Shown in pieces: positions 24,421 through 32,834 of a stretch of DNA of 38,316 bases. Source of the stretch: an uncultured Ruminococcus sp. (GTDB taxonomy: Bacteria > Bacillota > Clostridia > Oscillospirales > Ruminococcaceae); the NCBI GenBank assembly GCA_937902395.1, contig CALGTV010000047.1, forward strand, positions 1-38,316, given 5' to 3'. The notes beneath the pieces were generated by a model, which searched no databases, had not been told where the DNA came from, and saw only the letters and a program-made list of their open reading frames with translations. The position numbers and the translations under genes are program-made. The first letter of the stretch is position 1; each line of letters opens with the position of its first letter.

Positions 24421-24450
24421 AAATCCGCACAGTTAAACCGTGCGGATTAT
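24421..24450 (-). terminator. Terminator of the VWA-protein unit
   Basis: ATCCGCAC / GTGCGGAT stem, followed on the minus strand by TTTTG. The short T-run coincides with one of the Spo0A-box-like sequences upstream of spoIIE. Confidence 0.7.
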
Positions 24451-24457
24451 TTTAAAT

Positions 24458-26146
24458 TTATACCTGTGCATTAAATAGGTTTTTCAACGCATATACAACA
24501 TCATCAGAATCAGCATTTACGCTTGCTGCTTCATTTATAGCTGAAAGCTTGCCGAGTTCCTCAAGATCTGCATTGTATCCGATGGTATAAATCGGTATTT
24601 CAAGTGCCTGAATAATACCTGAAACATCTTTAAGGGAACAGCCAATATTTGTTACACCGTCACTGAGCACAAACATCATTATTTTAGCATCAGGATTATC
24701 TTCCTTTGCTTTCATAAGCATATCTGCCGCAACTGCAACACCATCAAAAGTTGCAGTACTTCCAAAAGGTGACATATCCTCAACAGCACCTGTGAAATAA
24801 GCTCTATGGTTAATATCGAACTTCGCTATAGGCAGATTTATCTGAACATCATTATTGTATGTAACAAGTCCTATGCTGTTATCCTCACCGATATACTGTG
24901 AAGCATTTATGAGAGAGCGTTTAAGCTGAGCGATAGGCTCGCCGTCCATACTTCCCGATGTATCTGCAACAAATACAGCTACAACAGGCTTTCCTGCATC
25001 CTTTTCCTCTTTCCACAGCTTCTGTGCGGAAATAAGAGACGTTCCCTCAATCTCGGGAATATCAGATTTATAATCCTTTATCTGATTAAATCCATATTTA
25101 TCTGCAAGCTTCTGTGATTCGTCATTCTTGCAGTACTCTATGAACATATCAAGTATTTCCTGTTCCTCAGAAGTGAGATTTCCAAGAGAATACATAGGAT
25201 TGTTATGCTCAACGCCAAAAGGAATGAACTTATAATTTTTAAGTGAGGGGTCATTATACAATGTCTGATTTTCCATGATAAATGCATCAAGTGCACCGGA
25301 TTCGGCTGCTTCACGCATTTGAAGAGTTGTATACGCTACAAATGGTACATTCGCCTGAAAATCAATAAATGATTCCACAGCCTTTGTACTGAGCATATCG
25401 GAACTGTCAAAGCAGTTAAGGGCTGATACAAGGAAATTAAGTCCTGTTGATGAAGCATAGGGATTTGTATAACCCATTGCAATTGTACCGTCAACGGTCG
25501 CCTGTATTACGCTATTTATAGAAACTGAATCATATTTTTTCTCAATTTCTGAATATGTATCCTTGCTGACAAGTATACCCGCGGTGTTGCTTACTATACT
25601 TTTATCAATAAGTTCAATATCCGCGCCTTCTGCTTCAATCATTTTTCCCCAAAGCTCATTTGAGGGAGTAAACGCATGAGGAACATATTTTCCTGATACA
25701 ATATAGTCTACAGAAAGTCCCGACGCTACAGGACGAACTGAAACAGATACATCATATCCGTCTATTTCAAAATCCTCGTCGTTGAAGTTATCAGCAACCT
25801 CGTTAAGCCAGCCGTCAGTGCCCTTGCTTGATTTCTCCGTAGATGAGAAAATCTCGATATCAATATCGCCGTCACCACTTACGCTGAGAGGATATTTTGA
25901 AATATCGGGCAATTCATCAATAAGTGATGTACCGCCAATCTGAACCTGTGCCTTTCTTGGTTCCACAGTAGTAACATTAATTTTTTTCAGAAGCTTCGGA
26001 AGATCCTCCATAGCTTCCTCATGGGAAATTTCTCTTTCGCTTTTGCCTATATTTTTTGTCAGGACCATACCGCCGCCGACTACACCGGCAACAATTACTG
26101 CCATAAGGCACATTGTACCAATAATTTTACCTTTGTTTTCTTTCAT
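24458..26146 (-). CDS. Membrane-anchored protein with solute-binding-like and VWA domains
   Basis: The 562-aa product has an N-terminal membrane segment (about residues 8-30) and a KxxE-rich stalk. A central region of about 280 residues resembles an extracellular type II solute-binding fold (IDIEIFSSTE, AGILVSKDT, AMGYTNPYASSTGLNFLV). The C-terminal VWA domain (about 387-562) has an intact MIDAS: DTSGSM (Asp395, Ser397, Ser399), Thr464 in GSTATFDG and Asp496 in LSDG. The VWA is therefore expected to bind a divalent cation and a protein ligand, probably outside the cell. The start at MKENKGK follows AAAGGGA. It is the second gene of a pair, 27 bp after a two-TM protein, divergent from flotillin. 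The function is unknown; adhesion or envelope sensing are guesses. Confidence 0.82.
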   Translation of the reverse strand: MKENKGKIIGTMCLMAVIVAGVVGGGMVLTKNIGKSEREISHEEAMEDLPKLLKKINVTTVEPRKAQVQIGGTSLIDELPDISKYPLSVSGDGDIDIEIFSSTEKSSKGTDGWLNEVADNFNDEDFEIDGYDVSVSVRPVASGLSVDYIVSGKYVPHAFTPSNELWGKMIEAEGADIELIDKSIVSNTAGILVSKDTYSEIEKKYDSVSINSVIQATVDGTIAMGYTNPYASSTGLNFLVSALNCFDSSDMLSTKAVESFIDFQANVPFVAYTTLQMREAAESGALDAFIMENQTLYNDPSLKNYKFIPFGVEHNNPMYSLGNLTSEEQEILDMFIEYCKNDESQKLADKYGFNQIKDYKSDIPEIEGTSLISAQKLWKEEKDAGKPVVAVFVADTSGSMDGEPIAQLKRSLINASQYIGEDNSIGLVTYNNDVQINLPIAKFDINHRAYFTGAVEDMSPFGSTATFDGVAVAADMLMKAKEDNPDAKIMMFVLSDGVTNIGCSLKDVSGIIQALEIPIYTIGYNADLEELGKLSAINEAASVNADSDDVVYALKNLFNAQV

Positions 26147-26173
26147 AATAATCCCTTTTCCTTTCATGTCTTA

Positions 26174-26833
26174 TCAGCTATTAATATCATCAAACACATC
26201 AGTTTCTCCGTTTGTACGTATTTCTCTGAGAGATTCCGTTATGGTCTGGAGACTGAGAGTAGCACTGTTTTCCGATGAATCACCAATCATTGAGATTTCA
26301 TCAATAAACCTGCGGAAAACTTCAAGATACTGCTCATTAGTCATAAGTATGTTCTTTATGTAGTTTCCGTTTCTGTTGATATCATTATTGTCATTCTTGT
26401 CAAAGATAAGCAATCTATTGATTATACGATTGAAGTTACTGAACATATTCGACTGTACCTCATCAATCGCAGCATCAAATGTACTATCCTCTGAAAGAGC
26501 TTTCAGCTTTTCTTTTCTTGACCTGAACTGCTCAAGCTGTTTTAGTGCCTGATCAATCTGCTTGCCGTATGGAGTATTCATTCCTTTCCAACCCTTGAAA
26601 GCGTCCTCGAAATCGTCATAATCAGCATTAGCCTTGTCCTTTACAACAGGTTTCTTGTAAGCCATGGAAAGAATCAGATAATTCCCGACAATAAACAGTA
26701 TTATGCTTGCAATTATAACTATAATCCGTATGTTATCACTCAATGATGTTATCCCCTTTGAGAGCAATACCACATCAGCTGCTGCAAGCAACAGGTTAAA
26801 TCCGATGAGCAATGGCAATTTTTGTGTGTTCAC
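26174..26833 (-). CDS. Two-TM protein with helical cytoplasmic domain, unrecognised
   Basis: The 219-aa product is not recognised. It has two membrane segments (about residues 6-23 and 33-57), then a charged, helical, coiled-coil-like region (DFEDAFKGWKG, QIDQALKQLEQFRSRKEKLK) to the end, presumably cytosolic. A short Asn/Asp-rich stretch (DKNDNNDINRNG) splits the helical part. GTG was chosen as start because GGGGG lies 6 nt upstream and longer versions would run into the promoter. It is the first gene of the unit with the VWA protein. Its promoter closely resembles that of the divergent flotillin gene, suggesting the three products act together. Confidence 0.78.
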   Translation of the reverse strand: MNTQKLPLLIGFNLLLAAADVVLLSKGITSLSDNIRIIVIIASIILFIVGNYLILSMAYKKPVVKDKANADYDDFEDAFKGWKGMNTPYGKQIDQALKQLEQFRSRKEKLKALSEDSTFDAAIDEVQSNMFSNFNRIINRLLIFDKNDNNDINRNGNYIKNILMTNEQYLEVFRRFIDEISMIGDSSENSATLSLQTITESLREIRTNGETDVFDDINS

Positions 26834-26862
26834 TATAATCCCCCTTTTATAAAGATGTATAT

Positions 26863-26899
26863 ATTTTACCACATTAGTACAAAAAAGTCAAGTGGTAAA
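26863..26899 (-). promoter_or_regulatory. Promoter of the two-TM/VWA unit with flanking inverted repeat
   Basis: On the minus strand TTGACT, 17 nt, TAAAAT. Directly before the -35 lies TTTACCAC, and its exact complement GTGGTAAA overlaps the -10: an operator-like repeat with 19 nt between the arms. Confidence 0.65.
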
Positions 26900-26955
26900 T
26901 CATCTTTTCTATAAATATGTTTTACCTATTTTGAACAAAAATTTTTCCTAACCTC

Positions 26956-26984
26956 TTGACAAATGTAGAAAAATGTGGTATAAT
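26956..26984 (+). promoter_or_regulatory. Sigma-A promoter of the flotillin gene
   Basis: TTGACA, 17 nt, TATAAT. The spacer ends in AATGTGG, as in the divergent promoter. Over 42 aligned bases the two promoters share 29. Confidence 0.82.
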
Positions 26985-26992
26985 ATTTGTAT

Positions 26993-27031
26993 CGTCGCAA
27001 GGTGTGACGTGTACGGTATCCGCAAACCGTA
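26993..27031 (+). promoter_or_regulatory. Two tandem hairpins at the 5' end of the flotillin mRNA
   Basis: CGTCGCA / TGTGACG (3-nt loop, one wobble) and TACGGT / ACCGTA (8-nt loop) begin within a few bases of the predicted transcription start. mRNA stabilisation or protein binding is inferred. Confidence 0.5.
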
Positions 27032-27065
27032 AAACATATATTTCATGATATGGAGGATTATCATT

Positions 27066-28616
27066 ATGGAAGGCAAATTATCCCTTATTGTTGGCGGAAT
27101 TATAGTAGCAATAGTGGTTATTATTATCTTGTCACTTGGCTACATAAAAGCTCCGCCAGACACAGCGTACATTATTTCAGGTCTGAGAAAGAAAATTATC
27201 ATCGGAAAGGCAAGTATCAGGATTCCTTTCTTCGAGCGTGTGGATAAGCTGAAACTCCAGCTCATCGCCGTAGATGTAAAAACTTCCAGTGCCGTTCCAA
27301 CTGCCGATTACATCAACATTAACGTTGACGCTAACGTAAACGTTAAAGTCAGCAGCGATCCCCTGCTTATCAAGCTGGGTGCTGAGAACTTCCTCAACAA
27401 AGAACCTATCTACATAGCTAAGGTTGCCCGTGAGGTTCTTGAGGGTAATATGCGTGAAATCGTAGGTCAGATGACACTTGAGGCTATGGTAAACGACCGT
27501 AAGGCTTTCGCTGAAAAGGTACAGGAGAATGCGGCTCCCGACCTTAACAGAATGGGTCTTGAAATCGTTTCATTCAACGTACAGAACTTTACTGATGACC
27601 AGAATCTTATCGAAAATCTCGGTATTGACAATACCACTAAGATTCAGAAAAAGGCTGCTATTGCACGTGCTGAATCCGAAAAGGAAATCGAAATCGCTAA
27701 GGCTCAGGCTAAGAAAGAAGCTAACGATGCTAAGGTTCTTGCTGAAACTGAAATTGCACAGAAGAACAATGAGCTTGCAATTCGTCAGGCTGAACTGAAA
27801 AAAGAAGCAGATACACAGATGGCTATTGCCGACGCTGCTTACGAAATCCAAAAGGAAGAACAGCGTAAGACAATCGAAATCACAAAGGCTAACGCTAATA
27901 TCGCCGCATCTGAAAAGGATGTCGAGCTGAAAACTAAAGAAGCTGAGGTTAAGGAAAAGTCCCTCGATGCTGAAATTAAGAAAAAGGCTGAGGCTGAGCG
28001 CTATAAAGCACAGCAGGAAGCTGACGCTAAGCTTTACCAGTTAAAGAAAGAGGCTGAGGCTGACCGTTTCCAGCGCGAGCAGGAAGCTGAAGCACAGAAG
28101 GCTGAAGCTGAGGCTCAGAAGTTCGCAAGAATGCAGGAAGCTGAAGGTATTGCAGCTGTAGGTCAGGCTGAGGCTGATGCTATCAGAGCGAAAGGTCTTG
28201 CTGAGGCTGAGGGTATCAACGCTAAGGCTGAGGCTATGAAGAAATATGGCGAGGCTGCTGTACTCGAAATGTACTTCAAGGCTCTCCCAGAGGTTGTACG
28301 CAATGCTGCTGCTCCTCTTGAAAATGTTGACAAGATTACAATGTACGGCGAGGGCAATTCCAGCCGTCTTGTAGGCGATATCATCAATTCAACAACAAAG
28401 ATTACTGATGGTCTTACTGAGGCTACAGGTGTTGATATCAAGGCTATCCTTTCAGGATTCCTTGGCGGCAGAATGGCATCTGCACAGGCTGCAGCTGCTG
28501 AGCCAAAGACTGAACGTGCTTATGAAAATTCCTATCAGGAAGTTCCAGACGGTGATTACATTATTGACCGTACAAACTTAGACAGTAATTATACAGCTGA
28601 CACGACAATCGAATAA
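27066..28616 (+). CDS. Flotillin-like SPFH scaffold protein
   Basis: The 516-aa product has an N-terminal membrane segment (about residues 6-27), an SPFH/band-7 domain (about 30-190; GLRKKIIIGKASIRIPFFERVD, VNVDANVNVKVSSD) and a long coiled-coil (about 195-400). The coiled-coil is rich in Ala-Glu repeats (EAEADRFQREQEAEAQKAEAE) and is followed by the AEAEGINAKAEAMKKYG and EMYFKALPEVV region of FloT-type flotillins. Such proteins organise membrane microdomains and assist membrane-protein complexes. The tail is short and acidic. No NfeD gene is adjacent, which is unusual for the family; the divergent two-TM and VWA proteins occupy its place. GGAGG precedes the ATG, and a strong terminator follows. 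Confidence 0.93.
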   Translation: MEGKLSLIVGGIIVAIVVIIILSLGYIKAPPDTAYIISGLRKKIIIGKASIRIPFFERVDKLKLQLIAVDVKTSSAVPTADYININVDANVNVKVSSDPLLIKLGAENFLNKEPIYIAKVAREVLEGNMREIVGQMTLEAMVNDRKAFAEKVQENAAPDLNRMGLEIVSFNVQNFTDDQNLIENLGIDNTTKIQKKAAIARAESEKEIEIAKAQAKKEANDAKVLAETEIAQKNNELAIRQAELKKEADTQMAIADAAYEIQKEEQRKTIEITKANANIAASEKDVELKTKEAEVKEKSLDAEIKKKAEAERYKAQQEADAKLYQLKKEAEADRFQREQEAEAQKAEAEAQKFARMQEAEGIAAVGQAEADAIRAKGLAEAEGINAKAEAMKKYGEAAVLEMYFKALPEVVRNAAAPLENVDKITMYGEGNSSRLVGDIINSTTKITDGLTEATGVDIKAILSGFLGGRMASAQAAAAEPKTERAYENSYQEVPDGDYIIDRTNLDSNYTADTTIE

Positions 28617-28622
28617 TTTAAC

Positions 28623-28659
28623 ATCACGGGTATCAGATATCGGTACCCGTGATTTTTTT
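28623..28659 (+). terminator. Terminator of the flotillin gene
   Basis: ATCACGGGTA / TACCCGTGAT, a perfect 10-bp stem, followed by TTTTTT. Confidence 0.92.
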
Positions 28660-28748
28660 GGAAACTTCTCTTGAAATCCATTCTTGTCTGCATTTTTTTC
28701 ACTTTGTCCGCATATTCTGTATAGACAATCTATCATAGGAGTGATTTT

Positions 28749-31394
28749 ATGGGACTTACTGAAAAAGACGCTGCCGCAAGGCTCAAAAAAGACGGACCTA
28801 ACGTCCTTGAGGAAAAGAAAAAAACATCAGTTGCTAAAATATTTATCGGACAATTCAGGGACGTTATGGTCATGATTCTTCTTGCAGCAACTGTTATTTC
28901 AGTTCTGCTTGGAGAAGTTACAGACGCAATAACAATCATACTTATCGTTCTCATCAACGCTATTCTTGGATTTGTTCAGGAATACCGCACCGAACACACT
29001 CTTGAAGCGTTAAAATCCATGACAGCTCCAACTGCAAAATGCTACCGCGACGGTAAATTACGTGAAATCGATGCTTCAACCCTTGTTGTAGATGATGTTA
29101 TCGAACTTGAAGCAGGCGACCGCATTCCTGCTGATTGCGTTATTCTTTCATGCTCGGGATTTTATACAGATGAGGCAATTCTCACAGGAGAATCTGAGCC
29201 TTCGGGAAAAAATACAGGTTCTCCCGATGATACAGACAATTCAATCAACAAGCCGAATATTATTTACTGCGGAACATCTGCCGTAAAGGGCACTTGCCGC
29301 GGAAAAGTTATTGCTACTGCTAAAAATACTCAAATGGGTAAAATCTCACAGCTTATATCTGATATTGACGATGAGCCTACTCCCCTTCAAAAACGACTTG
29401 CGGAGCTTGGAAAAATTGTCGCTATAATTTGTCTTATTGTATGCTTTGCTGTTTTCGGTGCAGGAGTTTTACGAGGCGAAAACGTTTTTGACATGCTGAT
29501 GACAGGTATAACAATTGCCATTGCGGCTATTCCTGAGGGACTTCCTGCAACAGTAACTATTGCTCTCGCTCTTGCAGTAAATCGAATGATGAAGCAGAAA
29601 GCACTTGTCAATAAGCTTCACAGCGTTGAAACTCTCGGATGTGCCTCTGTAATTTGTTCTGATAAAACAGGAACTATCACTCAAAATAAAATGACTGTAA
29701 CAGAGCTTTCAACTGCTGATTCCGATTATTTTTTCAGCGGTACAGGATACAGCATAAGCGGTGATATTTCAAAGAATCACGAAAAAATTGCTGTGAATCC
29801 CAAAACTGAAAAAGCCCTTACCGAAGCCCTCAAATGCAGTGTACTTTGCTCCACTGCAGAGATTTTCACCGATAAGGCAGGTTCAAGCCGCCGCAGAGGC
29901 GCGCTTAAAGGAAAAGGCGAATGGAATGTCACAGGCGACCCAACAGAAATTGCACTTCTTGTCGCCGCTTCAAAGGGCGGTATTACTAAAGATGTTCTGG
30001 GAAAATATGCCGAAAAAATCGATGAATTCCCCTTTGACAGCGAAACTCGCTATATGGCTGTTTACTGCCGTCAGGGAAGTGAAAAAATCATGTTTCTCAA
30101 AGGTGCGGAGGAAGTTCTGCTCCCCCGTTGCTCTCGCTATCTAACAGATGACGGTCAGCTTGTGCCTATGAATTCTACTATTAAAAATCATATACACAGC
30201 AGGATTATAGAAATGTCAGACAATGCTCTGCGAGTTCTTGTTCTTGCCTGCTGTGTATCAGACACCTTTGCTCATGACAGCGGAAATCTTGTATTTCTCG
30301 GTGTAGCCGGTATGCTTGACCCTCCCCGCGAGGAAGCTAAAACGGCTATAAAGAAATGCGCCGCCGCATCTGTTAAAACCGTCATGATAACAGGCGACCA
30401 CAAAAATACTGCCGTAGCTATTGCAAAAAAAGCAGGTCTGTTAAAAAACGGTAAAGCTGTTACAGGCGCAGAGCTTGATCGAATGAGCGATGATGAACTT
30501 GACCGCAAAATTAGTGATTATACTGTATTTGCCCGTGTTGAACCCTCCCACAAGCTGAGAATTGTCCGCAGTTTCAAGCGAAGAGGCGAAATTGTAACAA
30601 TGACAGGCGACGGTGTAAACGACGCTCCTGCAATTAAAGAGGCAGATGTAGGCGTTGCTATGGGTATTACAGGTACTGATGTTACAAAACAGGCTGCCGA
30701 TGTTATTCTCCTTGACGATAACCTTGCAACTCTTGTAAATGCTGTTGAACAGGGGCGCTGTGTATATGCAAATATCCGCAAATTTGTGCGTTATCTCCTG
30801 TCCTGCAATATAGGAGAGGTGCTTACAATGTTTCTCGGTATGATTATGGGCATGCCTGTAGTACTGCTTCCTGTGCAGATACTTCTTGTAAATCTTGTAA
30901 CAGACGGACTTCCTGCTGTTGCACTTGGACTTGAGCCGCCTGAAAAAGACATTATGAACAAACCGCCGCGAAAATCCACTAAGGGATTTTTCGCAGGAGG
31001 GCTTATGTGGCGAATTGTTATCAGAGGCATACTTATCGGACTTTCAACTCTTGCTTCTTTTACTTCTGTAATGCATATGGGCGGTTCTGTAGATGCCTGC
31101 CGTACTGCCGCACTAATAACACTTGCCGCCTCACAGCTTATACACGTATTTGAATGCAAATCAGAAACAAAATCAGTATTTGGAATTAATCCGTTTAATA
31201 ATGTTAAGCTTATTTTTGCGGTACTTATATCCGGCGGAGTTCTTGCAGCAGCGGTTCTATTACCTCCTTTACAGCAGATTTTCGCAACTGTTCCCCTTAC
31301 AACTGAACAGTTATTTGCTGCCCTTGGATTCAGTGCGATAATTCCATTTGTGTGTGGAATTTTTGGTGGAAAAACAGCAGAAAAAAGCAAATAA
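28749..31394 (+). CDS. Calcium-transporting P-type ATPase (P2A/P2B-like)
   Basis: The 881-aa pump has the full P2-type layout. A cation-ATPase N-terminal domain (GLTEKDAAARLKKDGPNVL) is followed by TM1-2, an actuator domain with ILTGESEPSGK, and TM4 with the Ca-site motif IPEGLPATVTIALA. Then come the phosphorylation site CSDKTGTITQN (Asp near residue 305), the nucleotide domain, the hinge TMTGDGVNDAPA, and TM5-6 with NIGEVLTMFLG and NLVTDGLPAVALG. The PEGLP and NxxTDG motifs favour Ca2+ export over Na+/K+. A ribosome binding site (GGAG) precedes the start. It appears to be a single-gene unit; no confident promoter was found in the 90 bp after the flotillin terminator. Confidence 0.93.
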   Translation: MGLTEKDAAARLKKDGPNVLEEKKKTSVAKIFIGQFRDVMVMILLAATVISVLLGEVTDAITIILIVLINAILGFVQEYRTEHTLEALKSMTAPTAKCYRDGKLREIDASTLVVDDVIELEAGDRIPADCVILSCSGFYTDEAILTGESEPSGKNTGSPDDTDNSINKPNIIYCGTSAVKGTCRGKVIATAKNTQMGKISQLISDIDDEPTPLQKRLAELGKIVAIICLIVCFAVFGAGVLRGENVFDMLMTGITIAIAAIPEGLPATVTIALALAVNRMMKQKALVNKLHSVETLGCASVICSDKTGTITQNKMTVTELSTADSDYFFSGTGYSISGDISKNHEKIAVNPKTEKALTEALKCSVLCSTAEIFTDKAGSSRRRGALKGKGEWNVTGDPTEIALLVAASKGGITKDVLGKYAEKIDEFPFDSETRYMAVYCRQGSEKIMFLKGAEEVLLPRCSRYLTDDGQLVPMNSTIKNHIHSRIIEMSDNALRVLVLACCVSDTFAHDSGNLVFLGVAGMLDPPREEAKTAIKKCAAASVKTVMITGDHKNTAVAIAKKAGLLKNGKAVTGAELDRMSDDELDRKISDYTVFARVEPSHKLRIVRSFKRRGEIVTMTGDGVNDAPAIKEADVGVAMGITGTDVTKQAADVILLDDNLATLVNAVEQGRCVYANIRKFVRYLLSCNIGEVLTMFLGMIMGMPVVLLPVQILLVNLVTDGLPAVALGLEPPEKDIMNKPPRKSTKGFFAGGLMWRIVIRGILIGLSTLASFTSVMHMGGSVDACRTAALITLAASQLIHVFECKSETKSVFGINPFNNVKLIFAVLISGGVLAAAVLLPPLQQIFATVPLTTEQLFAALGFSAIIPFVCGIFGGKTAEKSK

Positions 31395-31401
31395 TATTTT
31401 T

Positions 31402-31427
31402 GGAGAGCGTTCTGCTCTCCTTTTTTT
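31402..31427 (+). terminator. Terminator of the P-type ATPase gene
   Basis: GGAGAGC / GCTCTCC stem with a 5-nt loop followed by TTTTTTT, only 8 bp past the stop codon. Confidence 0.92.
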
Positions 31428-31458
31428 GGAAAATCATAAAAAATATTATAAAAAACTA

Positions 31459-31487
31459 TTGACAAACAGGAAAATATGTGATATAGT
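31459..31487 (+). promoter_or_regulatory. Sigma-A promoter of the GntR-ABC operon
   Basis: TTGACA, 17 nt, TATAGT. A palindrome follows at the start point. Confidence 0.8.
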
Positions 31488-31493
31488 ATTAAG

Positions 31494-31511
31494 TGTAATA
31501 GCTGTATTACA
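31494..31511. promoter_or_regulatory. Palindromic operator, probably bound by the GntR regulator
   Basis: TGTAATA-GCTG-TATTACA is a perfect dyad 7 bp after the -10, across the predicted start point. Its position suits repression by the regulator encoded just downstream. Confidence 0.6.
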
Positions 31512-31545
31512 AATCATAGTACACAAATGACAGAAAGGAGAGCTT

Positions 31546-31908
31546 ATGTTTACAATTGACCTCACCAGCAGAGTGCCGATTTATGAGCAGATTTATCTGA
31601 AAATTACAGAACTTGCTCTTTCAGGCACTCTCAAAGAAAACTCTCAGCTGCCCAGCGTCCGCAGTCTTGCTAAAGATGCAAGGGTAAACCCTAACACAGT
31701 CGCCAAAGCCTATCAGGAACTCGAAAGACGAGGTATCATTTACTCCGTTCCTGGCAGAGGAAGCTTTATCGCTGCATTGGATAATTCCATGTTTCACGAA
31801 ACAGCATTGAGGGAATTTGACGAAGCAGTTCAATCAGCCAAAAATCAGGGAATTTCCGCTGATACACTAAAAGAGCATATCGACAAAATTTTTGAGAAAG
31901 GGGAATAG
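31546..31908 (+). CDS. GntR-family regulator, YtrA subfamily
   Basis: The 120-aa protein is a short GntR factor. An N-terminal winged helix (VPIYEQIYLKITELALSGTL, LPSVRSLAKDARVNPNTVAKAYQELERRGI, YSVPGRGSFIA; about residues 10-75) is followed by a short helical dimerisation tail of about 45 residues. It has no effector domain of the FadR or HutC type. This size and its position in front of ABC genes define the YtrA subfamily, which represses adjacent transporter operons and often responds to cell-wall-active compounds. The dyad over its own start point is the likely autoregulatory site. AGGAG precedes the ATG, and the ABC ATPase begins 2 bp after the stop. Confidence 0.92.
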   Translation: MFTIDLTSRVPIYEQIYLKITELALSGTLKENSQLPSVRSLAKDARVNPNTVAKAYQELERRGIIYSVPGRGSFIAALDNSMFHETALREFDEAVQSAKNQGISADTLKEHIDKIFEKGE

Positions 31909-31910
31909 TT

Positions 31911-32834
31911 ATGATTGAATTAAAAAATACTGTGAAAAATTTTGATTCATATACCGCCCTTGACCATGTTGAACTGAAAATTGAAAAAGGTACAGCTTTT
32001 GGTCTCTTAGGTTCAAATGGTGCAGGTAAATCAACAATATTACGACTTTTATCGGGAATATACAAGCAGGAGGAGGGCGAGGTCCTCATTGATGGCGAGC
32101 CTGTATACGACAATGTTTCCATCAAGGAAAAAGTATTTTTCATTAATGACGAAACAGTTCAATTCAGTAAATTTACTCTCAAAGAACTGAAAAACTACTA
32201 CAAAAGCTATTACAGAAACTTTTCAGAAGAAACGTTTGAAGAACTAAGAAAACGAATAAATCTTCCACTTGACAAGAAAATCAACAAATTTTCAAAGGGT
32301 ATGAAACGTCAGGCAATTGTTATTATCGGTCTTGCCTGCAAAACAGATTATCTTCTTCTTGATGAAGCATTTGACGGACTTGACCCTACTATGCGTATCA
32401 TCGTAAAGAAAATGCTTGTTGACGCTATGCTTGACCGTCAGCTTACAACTGTAATTTCTTCTCATAATCTCCGCGAAATTAACGAGGTATGCGATACAGC
32501 TGCACTTCTTCACAAGGGAAAGATACTATTTGCCCGCGACCTTGACAGCGTTACTTCAAGTATTCACAAGATTCAAGCTGTATTTCCTCCCGATGCTAAC
32601 GGAAATCCCGTTGACTATACACGTGAGCAGCTTGCAGAAGCAGGACTTGAAATACTCCACTTTGAACGCAGTCAGAGTATTTACTATATAATTGCAAAGG
32701 GTGAAGCAGATACTCTCAAGGCATATTTTGCTCCGAAAAAGCCGCTGCTCTTTGAAATTATCCCATTAACACTTGAAGAAATTTTCATCTATGAACTGGA
32801 GGTGCTTGGTTATGACAGCAGCGACATCGACTAA
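31911..32834 (+). CDS. ABC transporter ATP-binding protein (YtrB-like)
   Basis: The 307-aa ATPase powers the permease encoded next to it. It has Walker A GLLGSNGAGKST, a Q-loop region followed by NDETVQFSKFTLKELKNYY, the ABC signature FSKGMKRQAIV (an SKGM variant), Walker B YLLLDEAFDGLDP with the catalytic Glu, and the H-loop VISSHNLREI. A C-terminal extension of about 80 residues follows. It is translated from a GGGG-type site just after the regulator gene, and its end overlaps the permease start by 23 bp, a sign of tight coupling. The substrate is unknown; YtrA-type operons are usually linked to cell-envelope stress. Confidence 0.93.
   Translation: MIELKNTVKNFDSYTALDHVELKIEKGTAFGLLGSNGAGKSTILRLLSGIYKQEEGEVLIDGEPVYDNVSIKEKVFFINDETVQFSKFTLKELKNYYKSYYRNFSEETFEELRKRINLPLDKKINKFSKGMKRQAIVIIGLACKTDYLLLDEAFDGLDPTMRIIVKKMLVDAMLDRQLTTVISSHNLREINEVCDTAALLHKGKILFARDLDSVTSSIHKIQAVFPPDANGNPVDYTREQLAEAGLEILHFERSQSIYYIIAKGEADTLKAYFAPKKPLLFEIIPLTLEEIFIYELEVLGYDSSDID

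Noticed and set aside
27650..28250. DNA tandem repeats (GCTGAGGCTGA-like) in the flotillin gene
   Set aside because: They are codon-level repeats of Ala-Glu in the coiled-coil, normal for flotillins, with irregular spacing.
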